The translations under genes were made by a program, and so were the position numbers. From Jezberella montanilacus (GTDB taxonomy: Bacteria > Pseudomonadota > Gammaproteobacteria > Burkholderiales > Burkholderiaceae_B), in the NCBI RefSeq assembly GCF_003003055.1, contig NZ_PVTV01000016.1, forward strand, positions 124,001 through 188,000: DNA of 64,000 nucleotides, read 5' to 3'. Below are positions 43,830 to 52,214 of the stretch, in pieces (the first letter of the stretch is position 1; each line of letters begins with the position of its first letter). The notes below the pieces were generated by a model. The model worked only from the letters and a program-made list of their open reading frames with translations, was not told the origin of the DNA and ran no database searches.

Positions 43830-44969
43830 ATGAAAAAAATATATCAACAGTCTATTTTTAAAGCGGCTTTTGCCTCGGCCTTGATTGCTTGCGCTTTCAA
43901 TGTGTCAGCTCAAGTCAAAGTCGGTGTCATTGAGGGGCTGAGTGGCCCGCCAGCGATCGTTGATTTTGGTGAGTCTTACTTGCAGGGGATTAAACTTGCA
44001 CTGAAGGATTATCAGACAGCTGGCGGTAAAACCAAGATTGAACTAACCGTCTATGACGATGAAGCGAATCCGCAGCGTGCCGTGACACTCGCACAACGAC
44101 TGATTCAAAATGACCAAGCGTCTGTCGTGATTGGTACGGTCAGCAGTGGCAATGTTCTGGCCATCGCGCCTATTTTGCAAAAGGCAGGTATCCCTCTCGT
44201 CGCTGGCCCCTCAATCGCGACCAACATCACGACTCAATTTATAGAGGAAAAGCCGAGTCAGATTTTCCGTTGTTCCATGGTGGAAAAATTCCAGATTGAT
44301 CAGATGCTGGACTGGGGTGCAAAAAACTTCAAACGGATCGGCTTGATTCACTCTACGACTGGTTATGGAAATTTTGCGGCGAAAGAAATTGAAGCCGGTC
44401 TTAAAGCACGCGGTGTCGAACTTGTTGCAATCGAGGCTGCGGCGCCGAATGTGACCGACTTGACGCCTCAAATGGTCAAGCTGCGAGATGCCAAGGCTGA
44501 GCTTGTTCTAAATTTTCATGAATCGTTCGAGTTGCCTTTCCGTCCTCTTCCTCGCCTCAATTACAAACCCGTCATAGCAGGTAACTGGGGTTTATCCTCG
44601 GAAAAGGTACTTGAAATTGTAGGTAAGGACGCGATTGAAGGTACCGTCATGGGTCAAGCGCTGGATATCAACACGCCGCGCGCTCAAGTCTTTAACGAGA
44701 AGATGAAAAAAGAATACGGGAAAGACTACCGTTGGCCTGTTGTTGCCGCACTCGGATATGACGCAGGACTGATTGTGTTCAAGGCAGTAGATCAAGTTGG
44801 CAAAGCTGATCCAGCAGCTATCAGAAATGCAATTGAAAATATCGATGGTATCCAAGCGGTCTCAGCCACGCCTGCGAAACCGTTTAGTGCGAGCGACCAC
44901 GAGTGTCTGGATAAGGAGCACGTATTTCTGGGCGTCTGGAAAAACGGTGTTGTCACACGTTTGAACTGA
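43830..44969 (+). CDS. Liv-type ABC transporter substrate-binding protein
   Basis: A 379-residue periplasmic binding protein. A signal peptide ends at NVSAQVKV. The mature part begins VGVIEGLSGPPAIVDFGESYLQGIKLALKDYQ, then AVTLAQRLIQNDQASVVIG, as in the LivK/amide-binding family. It lies 60 bases after the crotonase gene. Because the CoA enzymes come first, the ligand is likely a carboxylic acid rather than leucine; this is inference. Confidence 0.91.
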   Translation: MKKIYQQSIFKAAFASALIACAFNVSAQVKVGVIEGLSGPPAIVDFGESYLQGIKLALKDYQTAGGKTKIELTVYDDEANPQRAVTLAQRLIQNDQASVVIGTVSSGNVLAIAPILQKAGIPLVAGPSIATNITTQFIEEKPSQIFRCSMVEKFQIDQMLDWGAKNFKRIGLIHSTTGYGNFAAKEIEAGLKARGVELVAIEAAAPNVTDLTPQMVKLRDAKAELVLNFHESFELPFRPLPRLNYKPVIAGNWGLSSEKVLEIVGKDAIEGTVMGQALDINTPRAQVFNEKMKKEYGKDYRWPVVAALGYDAGLIVFKAVDQVGKADPAAIRNAIENIDGIQAVSATPAKPFSASDHECLDKEHVFLGVWKNGVVTRLN

Positions 44970-44970
44970 C

Positions 44971-45870
44971 ATGCAAATTGGCAACATAATCCAACTACTC
45001 TCCGGTGGGTTGGCGATGGGCGCGATTTACGTGCTCGTCGCCCTCGGCCTGTACATCACACACTTGACAACGCACCGCGTTAACTTCGGACAAGGTGACT
45101 TTTTGATGGTGGGTACTTTCCTGATGCTGTTTATCAGAAAAGCAGGCTTGCCTTTGCTTGTTGCTATTGCAATGACGCTAATTGTTCTTGCCATAATGGG
45201 CTGGCTGCTTGAGCGGATCGCAATCCGGCCACTTGATCGCAAGAAAAGTACGCCAGTCGGAGCGTTTTCCTGGATTCTCACGACTGCGGGTATAGCTTTG
45301 ATTCTTCAAAATGTGATCGAACTCGGTTTTGGAAAAACCTCACAGTATTCGAGTCCATTATTCAGTTCGCGACGTGATCAAGTGGTTCAAGTGCTGGGAG
45401 CTGGGTTATTTGTAGAGGAAATCCTCGTCATTATTGCTGCGGTTGTAATCGTTATTATTTTTTATGCGTTCATGTTTCATTCGCGATGGGGTAAAAATAT
45501 CCAAGCGGTGGCGTTTAACCCTGAGTCGGCCAAGCTTTTAGGGGTCCATACCGATCGTGTAAAGACTGGGGTATTTATCATCGCAGCTATTCTCGCTGCA
45601 GTAGCCGGGGTCTTGATTGGGCCGCTTGTGACGATCAATCCTCACATGGGCCTAGTGTTAACCATCAAGGCACTGATTGTTGCGGCAATTGGCGGGTTTG
45701 CTAATCCCGTTGGGATATTAGTCGGCGGTATTTTGTTTGGTGTGTTTGAATCGCTTTCAAACTATATCGACTCGGGTTTTGGGGATCTGTATCCTTTGCT
45801 CGCAGCGCTCATTATCATTGCTGTCAAGCCTTCAGGGCTTTTTTCTGAGCGGCATGCCGATGTCAGATAG
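44971..45870 (+). CDS. Liv-type ABC transporter, permease LivH
   Basis: A 299-residue permease with about eight hydrophobic segments. GLAMGAIYVLVALGLYI and HRVNFGQGDFLMVGTFLML are typical of LivH. AFNPESAKLLGVHTDRVKTGVFIIAA is the usual cytosolic loop, and GGFANPVGILVGGILFGVFES follows. It starts one base after the binding protein stop and overlaps the permease-ATPase fusion by 17 bases. Confidence 0.92.
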   Translation: MQIGNIIQLLSGGLAMGAIYVLVALGLYITHLTTHRVNFGQGDFLMVGTFLMLFIRKAGLPLLVAIAMTLIVLAIMGWLLERIAIRPLDRKKSTPVGAFSWILTTAGIALILQNVIELGFGKTSQYSSPLFSSRRDQVVQVLGAGLFVEEILVIIAAVVIVIIFYAFMFHSRWGKNIQAVAFNPESAKLLGVHTDRVKTGVFIIAAILAAVAGVLIGPLVTINPHMGLVLTIKALIVAAIGGFANPVGILVGGILFGVFESLSNYIDSGFGDLYPLLAALIIIAVKPSGLFSERHADVR

Positions 45871-47671
45871 CAAACGCCGCCTCAGACCTGATCCAAAACG
45901 TAGTCCTTATTTATTATGGATTTTTTGCTTTCTTGTCATACCTTGGTTACCGATTAATGGTTTTTACATTTTCCTCGCGCAGACTTTTTTCTACACCTTA
46001 ATCGCGGTTATTGGTTTGAACTTGCTGCTCGGGCTATCAGGCCAGATGTCGCTGGGTCAAGCAGGCTTTTATGCTCTCGGCGCTTATGGATCAGCGCTCA
46101 CGGCGCTTAAACTCGGTTGGCCTATTCCTCTTTCGATCGCTTTTGGTACCGTCCTTGCTGGGCTTGGTGGTGGTTTGGTTGGTGTGTTTGCCCTTAGAAC
46201 TCGTGGCCTCTATCTCGCGATGACGACGCTTGCAGTCGGTTATGTTTTAGATATATTGGCTCAACGCTGGATTGGCTTGACGGGTGGCGCGATGGGTCTT
46301 TCGGCCATTCCACAGATTGAATTTGGGCAGACAAAGTCAGGTCCTGTCGTTTTCTTTTACTTCGCAGGTGCAGCTGTGATTGTGATTCAGCTGCTGTCCG
46401 ATTTTATTCATGATGGGCGATTTGGTCGTAACCTGCGGGCGATTCGTGAATCAGAGGTATTTGCGGCTTCTGTCGGTATTCAAGTCAGTCGATGGAAGGC
46501 TGGTATCTTTGCCTTCGCTGCAGCCTTGGCAGGAATGGGCGGTGCGTTCTTCGCACATCAGTCCGGCTTTGTCGGTAGCGATGCGTTTACGGTCAGGCTG
46601 AGTATCGCCCTGTTGATTGCAGCTGTCGTGGGAGGACTGGGGACTAAAAGCGGACCGTTTCTTGGCACGCTCATATTGCTGGGAATCGTTGAGGTCATTG
46701 CAGGCATTGATAAGTACGGTTTGTTTATCTATGGACTAATTCTAGTGACGGTATTGCTGGCTTTCCCAAAGGGGGCGGCCGGCGTGCTGGACAAGCTGAA
46801 TACTAAACTCGGCCTGTCTGACAAAGATACTCGCCTGCTTGAGGACCCAAAATCGAGCTCAAAACAGCAACGCTCTGAGCTTGCACTCTCGACTAGCATC
46901 GTCCAAGGTGCCTCGCTCTGCATTCAAAGTATCAGTAAAAGCTATAGTGGCCTCAAAGCAGTTGATACGGTGTCTATCGATGTGCTGCCTAACACCGTTC
47001 ACGGTTTGATTGGTCCAAATGGTGCAGGTAAATCCACCATCATTAATATGATTGCCGGGGTCTACCGACCCGACACCGGGCGGATCACACTCGGTGATCA
47101 AGATATTTCGGCCTTAAGCATTGCTGATCGTGCGAACCTGGGGCTTGCTCGTACCTTTCAAAATCTTCAGCTAATCGAGGGAATTACTGTTTTAGATAAT
47201 GTGATGCTCGGTGTTAAACATCAGCAGTCATATTCAAAAGATTTTTTTGACTGGCTGTTTAAAAACTCACTTGAGAATAAAGAACGTCAGGAAAGCATAA
47301 ATATCTTGAATTTTCTTGGCCTTGATCATCTTGCAGATCGATTGCCCGGTGAATTGCCGTACGGGCATAGAAAATTGCTGGAGCTCGCGCGAGCCATCGC
47401 TCAACGACCACGCATTTTGCTTTTGGATGAGCCGATAGCTGGAATGAACACTCAGGAGGCAAAGGAAATTGCGCAAGTGCTTCTTAAGTTACGCCACCTA
47501 GGCATAACAATTGTGCTTGTCGAACACAATATGGAATTTGTGATGTCTGTGTGCGACTCACTTAGCGTACTGAATTTTGGTCGGCTAATCGCTCATGGCA
47601 CGCCAGAGGAAATTCAAAATAATCCCACAGTGATTGAGGCTTATCTGGGGACCGGAGTCAAAAAAACATGA
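45854..47671 (+). CDS. Fused LivM permease and LivG ATPase
   Basis: A 605-residue fusion from ATG 45854 (45860 also possible; the open frame begins at 45737 inside livH). The N-terminal half is a LivM-type permease (LAQTFFYTLIAVIGLNLLLGLSGQMSLGQAGFYALGAYG, read in pieces, and RAIRESEVFAASVGI). A charged linker near residue 310-350 leads to a full ABC ATPase: Walker A GPNGAGKST at about 387, then LPYGHRKLLELARAI and Walker B LLLDEPIAGMN. Fusions of these two parts are common in betaproteobacteria. Confidence 0.92.
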   Translation: MPMSDSKRRLRPDPKRSPYLLWIFCFLVIPWLPINGFYIFLAQTFFYTLIAVIGLNLLLGLSGQMSLGQAGFYALGAYGSALTALKLGWPIPLSIAFGTVLAGLGGGLVGVFALRTRGLYLAMTTLAVGYVLDILAQRWIGLTGGAMGLSAIPQIEFGQTKSGPVVFFYFAGAAVIVIQLLSDFIHDGRFGRNLRAIRESEVFAASVGIQVSRWKAGIFAFAAALAGMGGAFFAHQSGFVGSDAFTVRLSIALLIAAVVGGLGTKSGPFLGTLILLGIVEVIAGIDKYGLFIYGLILVTVLLAFPKGAAGVLDKLNTKLGLSDKDTRLLEDPKSSSKQQRSELALSTSIVQGASLCIQSISKSYSGLKAVDTVSIDVLPNTVHGLIGPNGAGKSTIINMIAGVYRPDTGRITLGDQDISALSIADRANLGLARTFQNLQLIEGITVLDNVMLGVKHQQSYSKDFFDWLFKNSLENKERQESINILNFLGLDHLADRLPGELPYGHRKLLELARAIAQRPRILLLDEPIAGMNTQEAKEIAQVLLKLRHLGITIVLVEHNMEFVMSVCDSLSVLNFGRLIAHGTPEEIQNNPTVIEAYLGTGVKKT

Positions 47672-48372
47672 TTCGCGCTAATAATCTATATGCTCGTATC
47701 GGTCCGAATCAAGTGTTGCGTAACATTAGTCTGACGGTCTCAGCCGGCGAAATGCTGGCGGTGATCGGTGCAAACGGTGCTGGTAAAACGTCGTTGCTCA
47801 GAGCACTCTCGGGGTTATTACCCCTGGAGTCCGGAGAAATTCAGTTTGCCGAGCATGATATCGGTCGGAAACCTGCATATTTACTTGCTTGCAGCGGACT
47901 GGTTCACGTCCCACAGGGGCGTCAAATTATCCCGGGGCTTTCGGTGCGCGACAATCTGCTGCTCGGCGCGAAAAATACTGGTTTGGCGAATGACGTGATC
48001 AGTGATTTGCTTGAGCAACAGTGGCAACGTTTTCCAATACTTAAGCAACGTCAACAAATCTCTGGATCAGCGCTCTCTGGCGGGGAGCAGCAAATGCTGG
48101 CGATTGCCAGAGGACTCATGATGCGGCCTAAATTATTTATGCTCGATGAGCCGTCTCTTGGACTTGCGCCGCAGATTGTTGAGCTTATCATCAGCACGCT
48201 CAGGCAACTAGCCGATGAGGGCCTCGCGATCATTCTTGTGGAACAAGTCGCGATGCTAGCTCTCGAGTCCGCAGACCGGGCACTGGTACTCAGAAATGGT
48301 GAGTGCGCAATGACGGGTGCTGCGTCCGAGTTATTGAATAGCCGCGAGTTAGTGAGTAGTTATTTATCGTAA
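47668..48372 (+). CDS. Liv-type ABC transporter, ATPase LivF
   Basis: A 234-residue ABC ATPase partner of the LivM-LivG fusion. Walker A is GANGAGKTSLLRALSG near residue 33. LVHVPQGRQIIPGLSVRDNLLLGA is characteristic of LivF, the signature is LSGGEQQMLAIARGLMM, and Walker B is FMLDEPSLGLAPQIVE. It starts with ATGA overlap to the fusion gene and ends the operon at 48372. A short hairpin lies after it. Confidence 0.93.
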   Translation: MIRANNLYARIGPNQVLRNISLTVSAGEMLAVIGANGAGKTSLLRALSGLLPLESGEIQFAEHDIGRKPAYLLACSGLVHVPQGRQIIPGLSVRDNLLLGAKNTGLANDVISDLLEQQWQRFPILKQRQQISGSALSGGEQQMLAIARGLMMRPKLFMLDEPSLGLAPQIVELIISTLRQLADEGLAIILVEQVAMLALESADRALVLRNGECAMTGAASELLNSRELVSSYLS

Positions 48373-48396
48373 TCAGCCTCTCTGATAAGCATGACA

Positions 48397-48414
48397 TCAA
48401 ATCGTTAGATTTGA
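48397..48414. repeat. Hairpin after the Liv operon
   Basis: TCAAATC-GTTA-GATTTGA is a perfect 7-bp stem with a 4-base loop, 25 bases after livF. No T-run follows, so its role as terminator is uncertain. Confidence 0.4.
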
Positions 48415-48470
48415 AGCTCTGGCCGATAGAAAATGTTTGCCGTGATTGCTTACTGTTTCAAGGACACATA

Positions 48471-48761
48471 TCATCTAAACACCAACTCAGAAATGTGTTC
48501 CTTTGCCCAAGCGATGAGGTCAGCATTCTCTGCTCTGCTTAAGGCGGTCATCAAGTCATCACTTAAAATCGCTGTGCCGTCTTTGTCTAGAGAAAACGGT
48601 AAGGTGTCAGACGGGGCTGTTTTTTCACCGCTGTAAAGGTGATACAAGATGATAGTTAGTCTCTTACTGTTGTTGGCATATTCTTCATTCATGCTTTGCC
48701 AAGCCTTTGGTGTGTTCGTTTTCGAGAGCTTCTGTTTAAAGTGATCACGTGTAATCACCAT
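48471..48761 (-). CDS. Hypothetical protein, 96 residues
   Basis: A small soluble protein from ATG 48761 (MVITRDHFKQKLSKTNTP); a TTG at 48773 is also in frame. It is predicted helical with acidic stretches (LDKDGTAILSDDLMTAL and SRAENADLIAWAKEHI). No membrane segment or motif is recognised. No good ribosome site precedes either start. It stands alone between two plus-strand units, with a palindrome 24 bases upstream. Confidence 0.45.
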   Translation of the reverse strand: MVITRDHFKQKLSKTNTPKAWQSMNEEYANNSKRLTIILYHLYSGEKTAPSDTLPFSLDKDGTAILSDDLMTALSRAENADLIAWAKEHISELVFR

Positions 48762-48784
48762 TAAATCTGACAAATTGATTTTTT

Positions 48785-48803
48785 ATACACGGACAACGTG
48801 TAT
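48785..48803. promoter_or_regulatory. Palindrome in a divergent intergenic region
   Basis: ATACACG-GACAA-CGTGTAT, a perfect 7-bp dyad with a 5-base spacer. It stands between the minus-strand hypothetical gene and the alanine-rich gene on the plus strand, so it may be an operator for either. Confidence 0.4.
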
Positions 48804-48903
48804 CTGAAAAAAATACATGCTCTCGCGTTGTGCTTGTGGCGGGCCTGTCAGCCAGCTTGTATCAGTGCCATAATGAGGTCACAACGAATCGATAAGAGCT
48901 GCT

Positions 48904-49404
48904 ATGTCTGAAGAAATTCCCAAAATCTACGCTAAGTTAGTCGCCTTAGAGACCGTTGTTAGTGACCTTCGTCAAGGTTACTTAATCGTTAATCAGCGCT
49001 ATACAAACGCTTTGGCGTCACTCAAAGATCTCACAGCGCACGCCTCTGAAGCCGCTAAACGCTCGGCCGCTGGTGCGCTTAAGGCAGCCGAGGCAGCAAA
49101 AAATGCGTCAATGGCCGCGACGGAAGCTGCTGCGATCCCTGTCCTAAAAGCCGCCGATGCTGCTGCGGATGCTGCAGCGAGCGCGGCCGAAGCCGCGATT
49201 GAAGCGGCAGCCTCAGCCGCAGCGGCTGCAGCTGCAGCGGCTGCGGCGGTCGCTCATCAAGCGGAGGAATCTTCTTTGATCGCGTCGGCTCAGGCTGCAG
49301 AGGCGACAAAAATTGCTACCGATGCGGCGACCGAGGCGGTCAAAATGTCGAATTTGGCAGCTGATGTTGCTCGTACTGCGCGCATAAAGAGAGACGCAGA
49401 CTGA
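48904..49404 (+). CDS. Alanine-rich coiled-coil protein, unknown function
   Basis: A 166-residue protein with alanine making up well over a third of the sequence. The N-terminal 40 residues are ordinary (MSEEIPKIYAKLVALETVVSDL); then follow AA-containing repeats such as AAEAAKNASMAATEAAA and EAAASAAAAAAAAAAAVAHQ at about residues 60-120. It ends with a helical tail rich in Asp and Lys. The pattern suggests a long helix or coiled coil, like phasins or pilus-related or stress proteins, but no family is recognised. Confidence 0.6.
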   Translation: MSEEIPKIYAKLVALETVVSDLRQGYLIVNQRYTNALASLKDLTAHASEAAKRSAAGALKAAEAAKNASMAATEAAAIPVLKAADAAADAAASAAEAAIEAAASAAAAAAAAAAAVAHQAEESSLIASAQAAEATKIATDAATEAVKMSNLAADVARTARIKRDAD

Positions 49405-49448
49405 TGATTTCGTCATTTGGCCGTGTTCTTTAGGCGCCCGAGGTTGAA

Positions 49449-49862
49449 ATGCTTTCTAAGAAAACGTTACGGGATTCTTTTGCAGAGGCGCTCGCCAACG
49501 GCCTTAGGCTGCGATATCGAGAGATACCGACAGCTGAGTTTGTGGCGAGGGAATTCAATCGACGGGCGAACACAACAGATGCAATCACTCAAGAATCAGC
49601 TCGTCGTTGGTTAAGAGGGCTGGCGATACCCGATCTGGCAAAGTTGCTTGTGTTGCGGTCCTGGCTAGACCTTGACTTGAATGCGTTAGCTATGCCAAGT
49701 GTTGAATCTGTAAAAAAGGTTGATGTTGAATTAAGTGGCGCGGCGCTGGCGAGACAGGGCGAATTTATTCAAACGACACAGACGATTAAACAGGCTTTGC
49801 GGTCTCTTATGGAGGAACTTGAACGCCTGGAAAAACAATCAGAACCGACAAAAAATTTTTAA
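49449..49862 (+). CDS. Small putative HTH regulator
   Basis: A 137-residue protein with MLSKKTLRDSFAEALANGLRLRYREIPTAEFVAREFN. The part TTDAITQESARRWLRGLAIPDLAKLLVLRSWLDLD resembles phage-repressor-like helix-turn-helix segments with a W-R recognition-like helix and a following four-helix core. A short coiled coil (SLMEELERLEKQSEP) ends it. I infer DNA binding. An inverted repeat and the Bug gene follow. Confidence 0.55.
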   Translation: MLSKKTLRDSFAEALANGLRLRYREIPTAEFVAREFNRRANTTDAITQESARRWLRGLAIPDLAKLLVLRSWLDLDLNALAMPSVESVKKVDVELSGAALARQGEFIQTTQTIKQALRSLMEELERLEKQSEPTKNF

Positions 49863-49886
49863 TTGCTTAACATTTTTCGGTCTATT

Positions 49887-49920
49887 CTAGTGTTGCGAAC
49901 ACGATTCGACAAAACACTAG
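49887..49920 (+). promoter_or_regulatory. Inverted repeat just before the Bug gene ribosome site
   Basis: CTAGTGTT (49887-49894) and AACACTAG (49913-49920) are perfect inverted repeats with an 18-base loop. The right arm ends at the AGGCGG ribosome site (49919-49924) of the gene starting at 49931. It may be an operator for the preceding HTH-like protein, or a leader hairpin. Confidence 0.45.
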
Positions 49921-49930
49921 GCGGCTAACA

Positions 49931-50974
49931 ATGAAAGCTAGAACGGAATGTAATCAACCCGAAGCGACGAGCAACATGCCCGATAGCGTGAGGCGCTCAC
50001 TTCTGGGGGCGTTTGGCGCATCGTTGGCGGGTGCCGGGTTGGGGTTTCCTTCAGTATCACGCGCGCAAGGGGCTTACCCTTCCAAGCCCATCAGGATGGT
50101 GATTCCCTGGCCTCCCGGGCAGGCGACCGATCTGGTGGGCCGGTCGTTGGCCGTTGGATTGTCTCGCGTGTTGGGTCAAGCCATCGTCGCCGATAACAAA
50201 GCGGGGGCGGGCGGCATGATTGGTTGCGACGCGGCTGCTAAAGCGAAGCCAGACGGGTACACCATCTTGGCGGCGTCGAGCGGGCCACTGACGGTTATTC
50301 CCCTGGTGCAGACGACACCTTACGATGCTCAAAAAGACTTCACTTACATTGCTATGGCGTGCATCACACCATATGTATTGGTGACTGCGTCGGATTTTCC
50401 CGCTAAGGACGCTGCCGCCCTGGTGGCACTCGTGAAAGCGAATCCGGGCAAATACAACTTTGGCTCGTCTGGTACAGGGGCGACGGGTCACCTGATGGGG
50501 GAGGCCTTTCACGCGGCTGCCGGCCTTAGTGTGGTTCACGTACCCTTTAAAGGAACGCTTCCCGCGTTGACCGAGGTGATGGCAGGGCGCGTCGCTTATT
50601 GTTTTGAAACAGCCTCTGTTATCATGCCTTTTATTCGAGATGGCAGACTGCGGGGCTTAGGCTGCACGCTGCTTAACGGCAGCGCTGTCACCCCAGGTAT
50701 CCCTCCACTCTCAACAGCTGCAAACGTGCCGGGATTCAACTTGGGCGGCTGGATCGGTCTGGCAGCTCCGGCCGGATTGACCGCAGAGGTCCGCGAGCGG
50801 TTGGCAAAGGCGACAAAAGAAGTGCTGCAATCGGCTGAAACCAAAGAACTGTTTGAGCAGATTTTTATCGAGGTCGATTTCAAACAAGGCGCAGAATTCA
50901 CTGAATATCTGAGTAAGACAAGTGCTGTCTATGCAGAGGTTATTCGGAAAAACAACATCAAGCTTGAGTCTTAG
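49931..50974 (+). CDS. Bug-family substrate-binding protein (tandem copy 1)
   Basis: A 347-residue periplasmic binding protein. The signal looks twin-arginine-like (VRRSLLGAFGASLAG) and ends near VSRAQG. The mature start YPSKPIRMVIPWPPGQATDLVGRSLA and the block VADNKAGAGGMIGCDAAAKAKPDGYTIL are Bug signatures. Copy 2 follows after 51 bases. The two clearly arose by duplication. No membrane subunits are nearby. Confidence 0.9.
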   Translation: MKARTECNQPEATSNMPDSVRRSLLGAFGASLAGAGLGFPSVSRAQGAYPSKPIRMVIPWPPGQATDLVGRSLAVGLSRVLGQAIVADNKAGAGGMIGCDAAAKAKPDGYTILAASSGPLTVIPLVQTTPYDAQKDFTYIAMACITPYVLVTASDFPAKDAAALVALVKANPGKYNFGSSGTGATGHLMGEAFHAAAGLSVVHVPFKGTLPALTEVMAGRVAYCFETASVIMPFIRDGRLRGLGCTLLNGSAVTPGIPPLSTAANVPGFNLGGWIGLAAPAGLTAEVRERLAKATKEVLQSAETKELFEQIFIEVDFKQGAEFTEYLSKTSAVYAEVIRKNNIKLES

Positions 50975-51025
50975 TCGCACGGGCGCAGAGATGCGGATAT
51001 GATGCGGAAAAAGGAGACATCTCAA

Positions 51026-52069
51026 ATGAAAGCAAAAATTGCGTCGGCTCAGCTACGTGCAACGAGTAACACACCAGACAGCACAAGACGGTCACTTTTA
51101 GGAGGCTTTGCGGCCACTGTGGCAGGTGCGAGCTTAGGCCTGCCTGCTTTGTCGGGTGCGCAAGCAGCTTATCCCGTTAAGCCCATCAAAATGGTCATCC
51201 CTTGGCCACCGGGGCAGGCTGCTGATTTGGTTGGACGGTCGTTAGCCCTGGGATTGTCCCGTGTTTTAGGTCAGAGTGTCGTGTCCGACAATAAAGCCGG
51301 TGCTGGTGGCATGATTGGCACCGACACTGCTGCTAAAGCGACACCGGACGGCTACACCATTTTGTCCGCTTCGAGTGGGCCGTTGACAATTAGCCCTTTG
51401 TTGCAACCCACGCCCTATGATGTCAAAAAGGACTTTACCTATATCGCTATGGCCTGCACCGCGCCTTTTGTGCTGGTGACTGCGCCGGATTTTCCGGCTA
51501 AGGATGCTGCGGCGCTCGTGGCGCTGGTTAAGGCTAATCCGGGTAAATACAACTTCGCCTCTTCGGGTACAGGTGCGACAGCCCACCTGATTGGCGAAGC
51601 TTTTAACGCTGCTGCTGGATTGAATGTTGTCCATGTTCCTTTCAAAGGCTCTATTCCAGCGCTGGGCGAGGTGATGGCTGGGCGAGTGGCCTACTGTTTA
51701 GAAACAGCCTCTGCTGTCATGCCCTTTGTTCGCGATGGAAGACTGAAAGGTTTGGGTTGTTCGTTGTTGAACGGCAGCGCGGTAACGCCCGGGATTCCAC
51801 CGCTTTCAACCGCGGCAAATGTGCCAGGCTTTAATCTGGGTGCTTGGATTGGTTTGGCAGCCCCAGCGGGTTTGACAGCTGAAGTCAGTGAGAGGTTGGC
51901 TAAAGCGGTTAAAGAAGTGCTGCAGTCGGCTGAGACCAAAGAGTTGTTTGATCGTATTTCTGTCGAAATCGACTTCAAACAGGGTGCTGAATTTACCAAA
52001 TACCTGAGCGATACCAGTGCTCAGTTCGCCGAGGTCATTAAGAAAAATAATATCAAGCTTGAGAGTTAG
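51026..52069 (+). CDS. Bug-family substrate-binding protein (tandem copy 2)
   Basis: A 347-residue paralogue from ATG 51026 (AAGGAGA eight bases upstream); the frame is open to 50999. A twin-arginine-like signal (TRRSLLGGFAATVAG) ends near SGAQAA. The mature part matches copy 1 almost throughout, e.g. YPVKPIKMVIPWPPGQAADLV and NKAGAGGMIGTDTAAKATPDG. The same length in both copies shows a recent, in-frame duplication. Function is likely uptake or sensing of one small acid. Confidence 0.9.
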   Translation: MKAKIASAQLRATSNTPDSTRRSLLGGFAATVAGASLGLPALSGAQAAYPVKPIKMVIPWPPGQAADLVGRSLALGLSRVLGQSVVSDNKAGAGGMIGTDTAAKATPDGYTILSASSGPLTISPLLQPTPYDVKKDFTYIAMACTAPFVLVTAPDFPAKDAAALVALVKANPGKYNFASSGTGATAHLIGEAFNAAAGLNVVHVPFKGSIPALGEVMAGRVAYCLETASAVMPFVRDGRLKGLGCSLLNGSAVTPGIPPLSTAANVPGFNLGAWIGLAAPAGLTAEVSERLAKAVKEVLQSAETKELFDRISVEIDFKQGAEFTKYLSDTSAQFAEVIKKNNIKLES

Positions 52070-52214
52070 GCTCGATAACAATCCCTATATCCATATCCCC
52101 GCTGGGTGGGTCGAGTTCGATTAATGGTTTCAACTATACGCGTGATGCCAGCCATGCCCTCTGGTAACACGGAAGCGCCAACCATGATGATTGCTGAGAA
52201 GGCGGCGGATATTA

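Noticed and set aside
45854-47671. LivM and LivG fused by a frameshift or assembly error
   Set aside because: The frame is open throughout with a natural linker, and such fusions are common in betaproteobacteria.
49080-49260. Repetitive GCx-rich stretch suspected as a DNA repeat array or CRISPR
   Set aside because: The repeats are alanine codons within one open frame with no spacer pattern. No CRISPR array was seen in the window.
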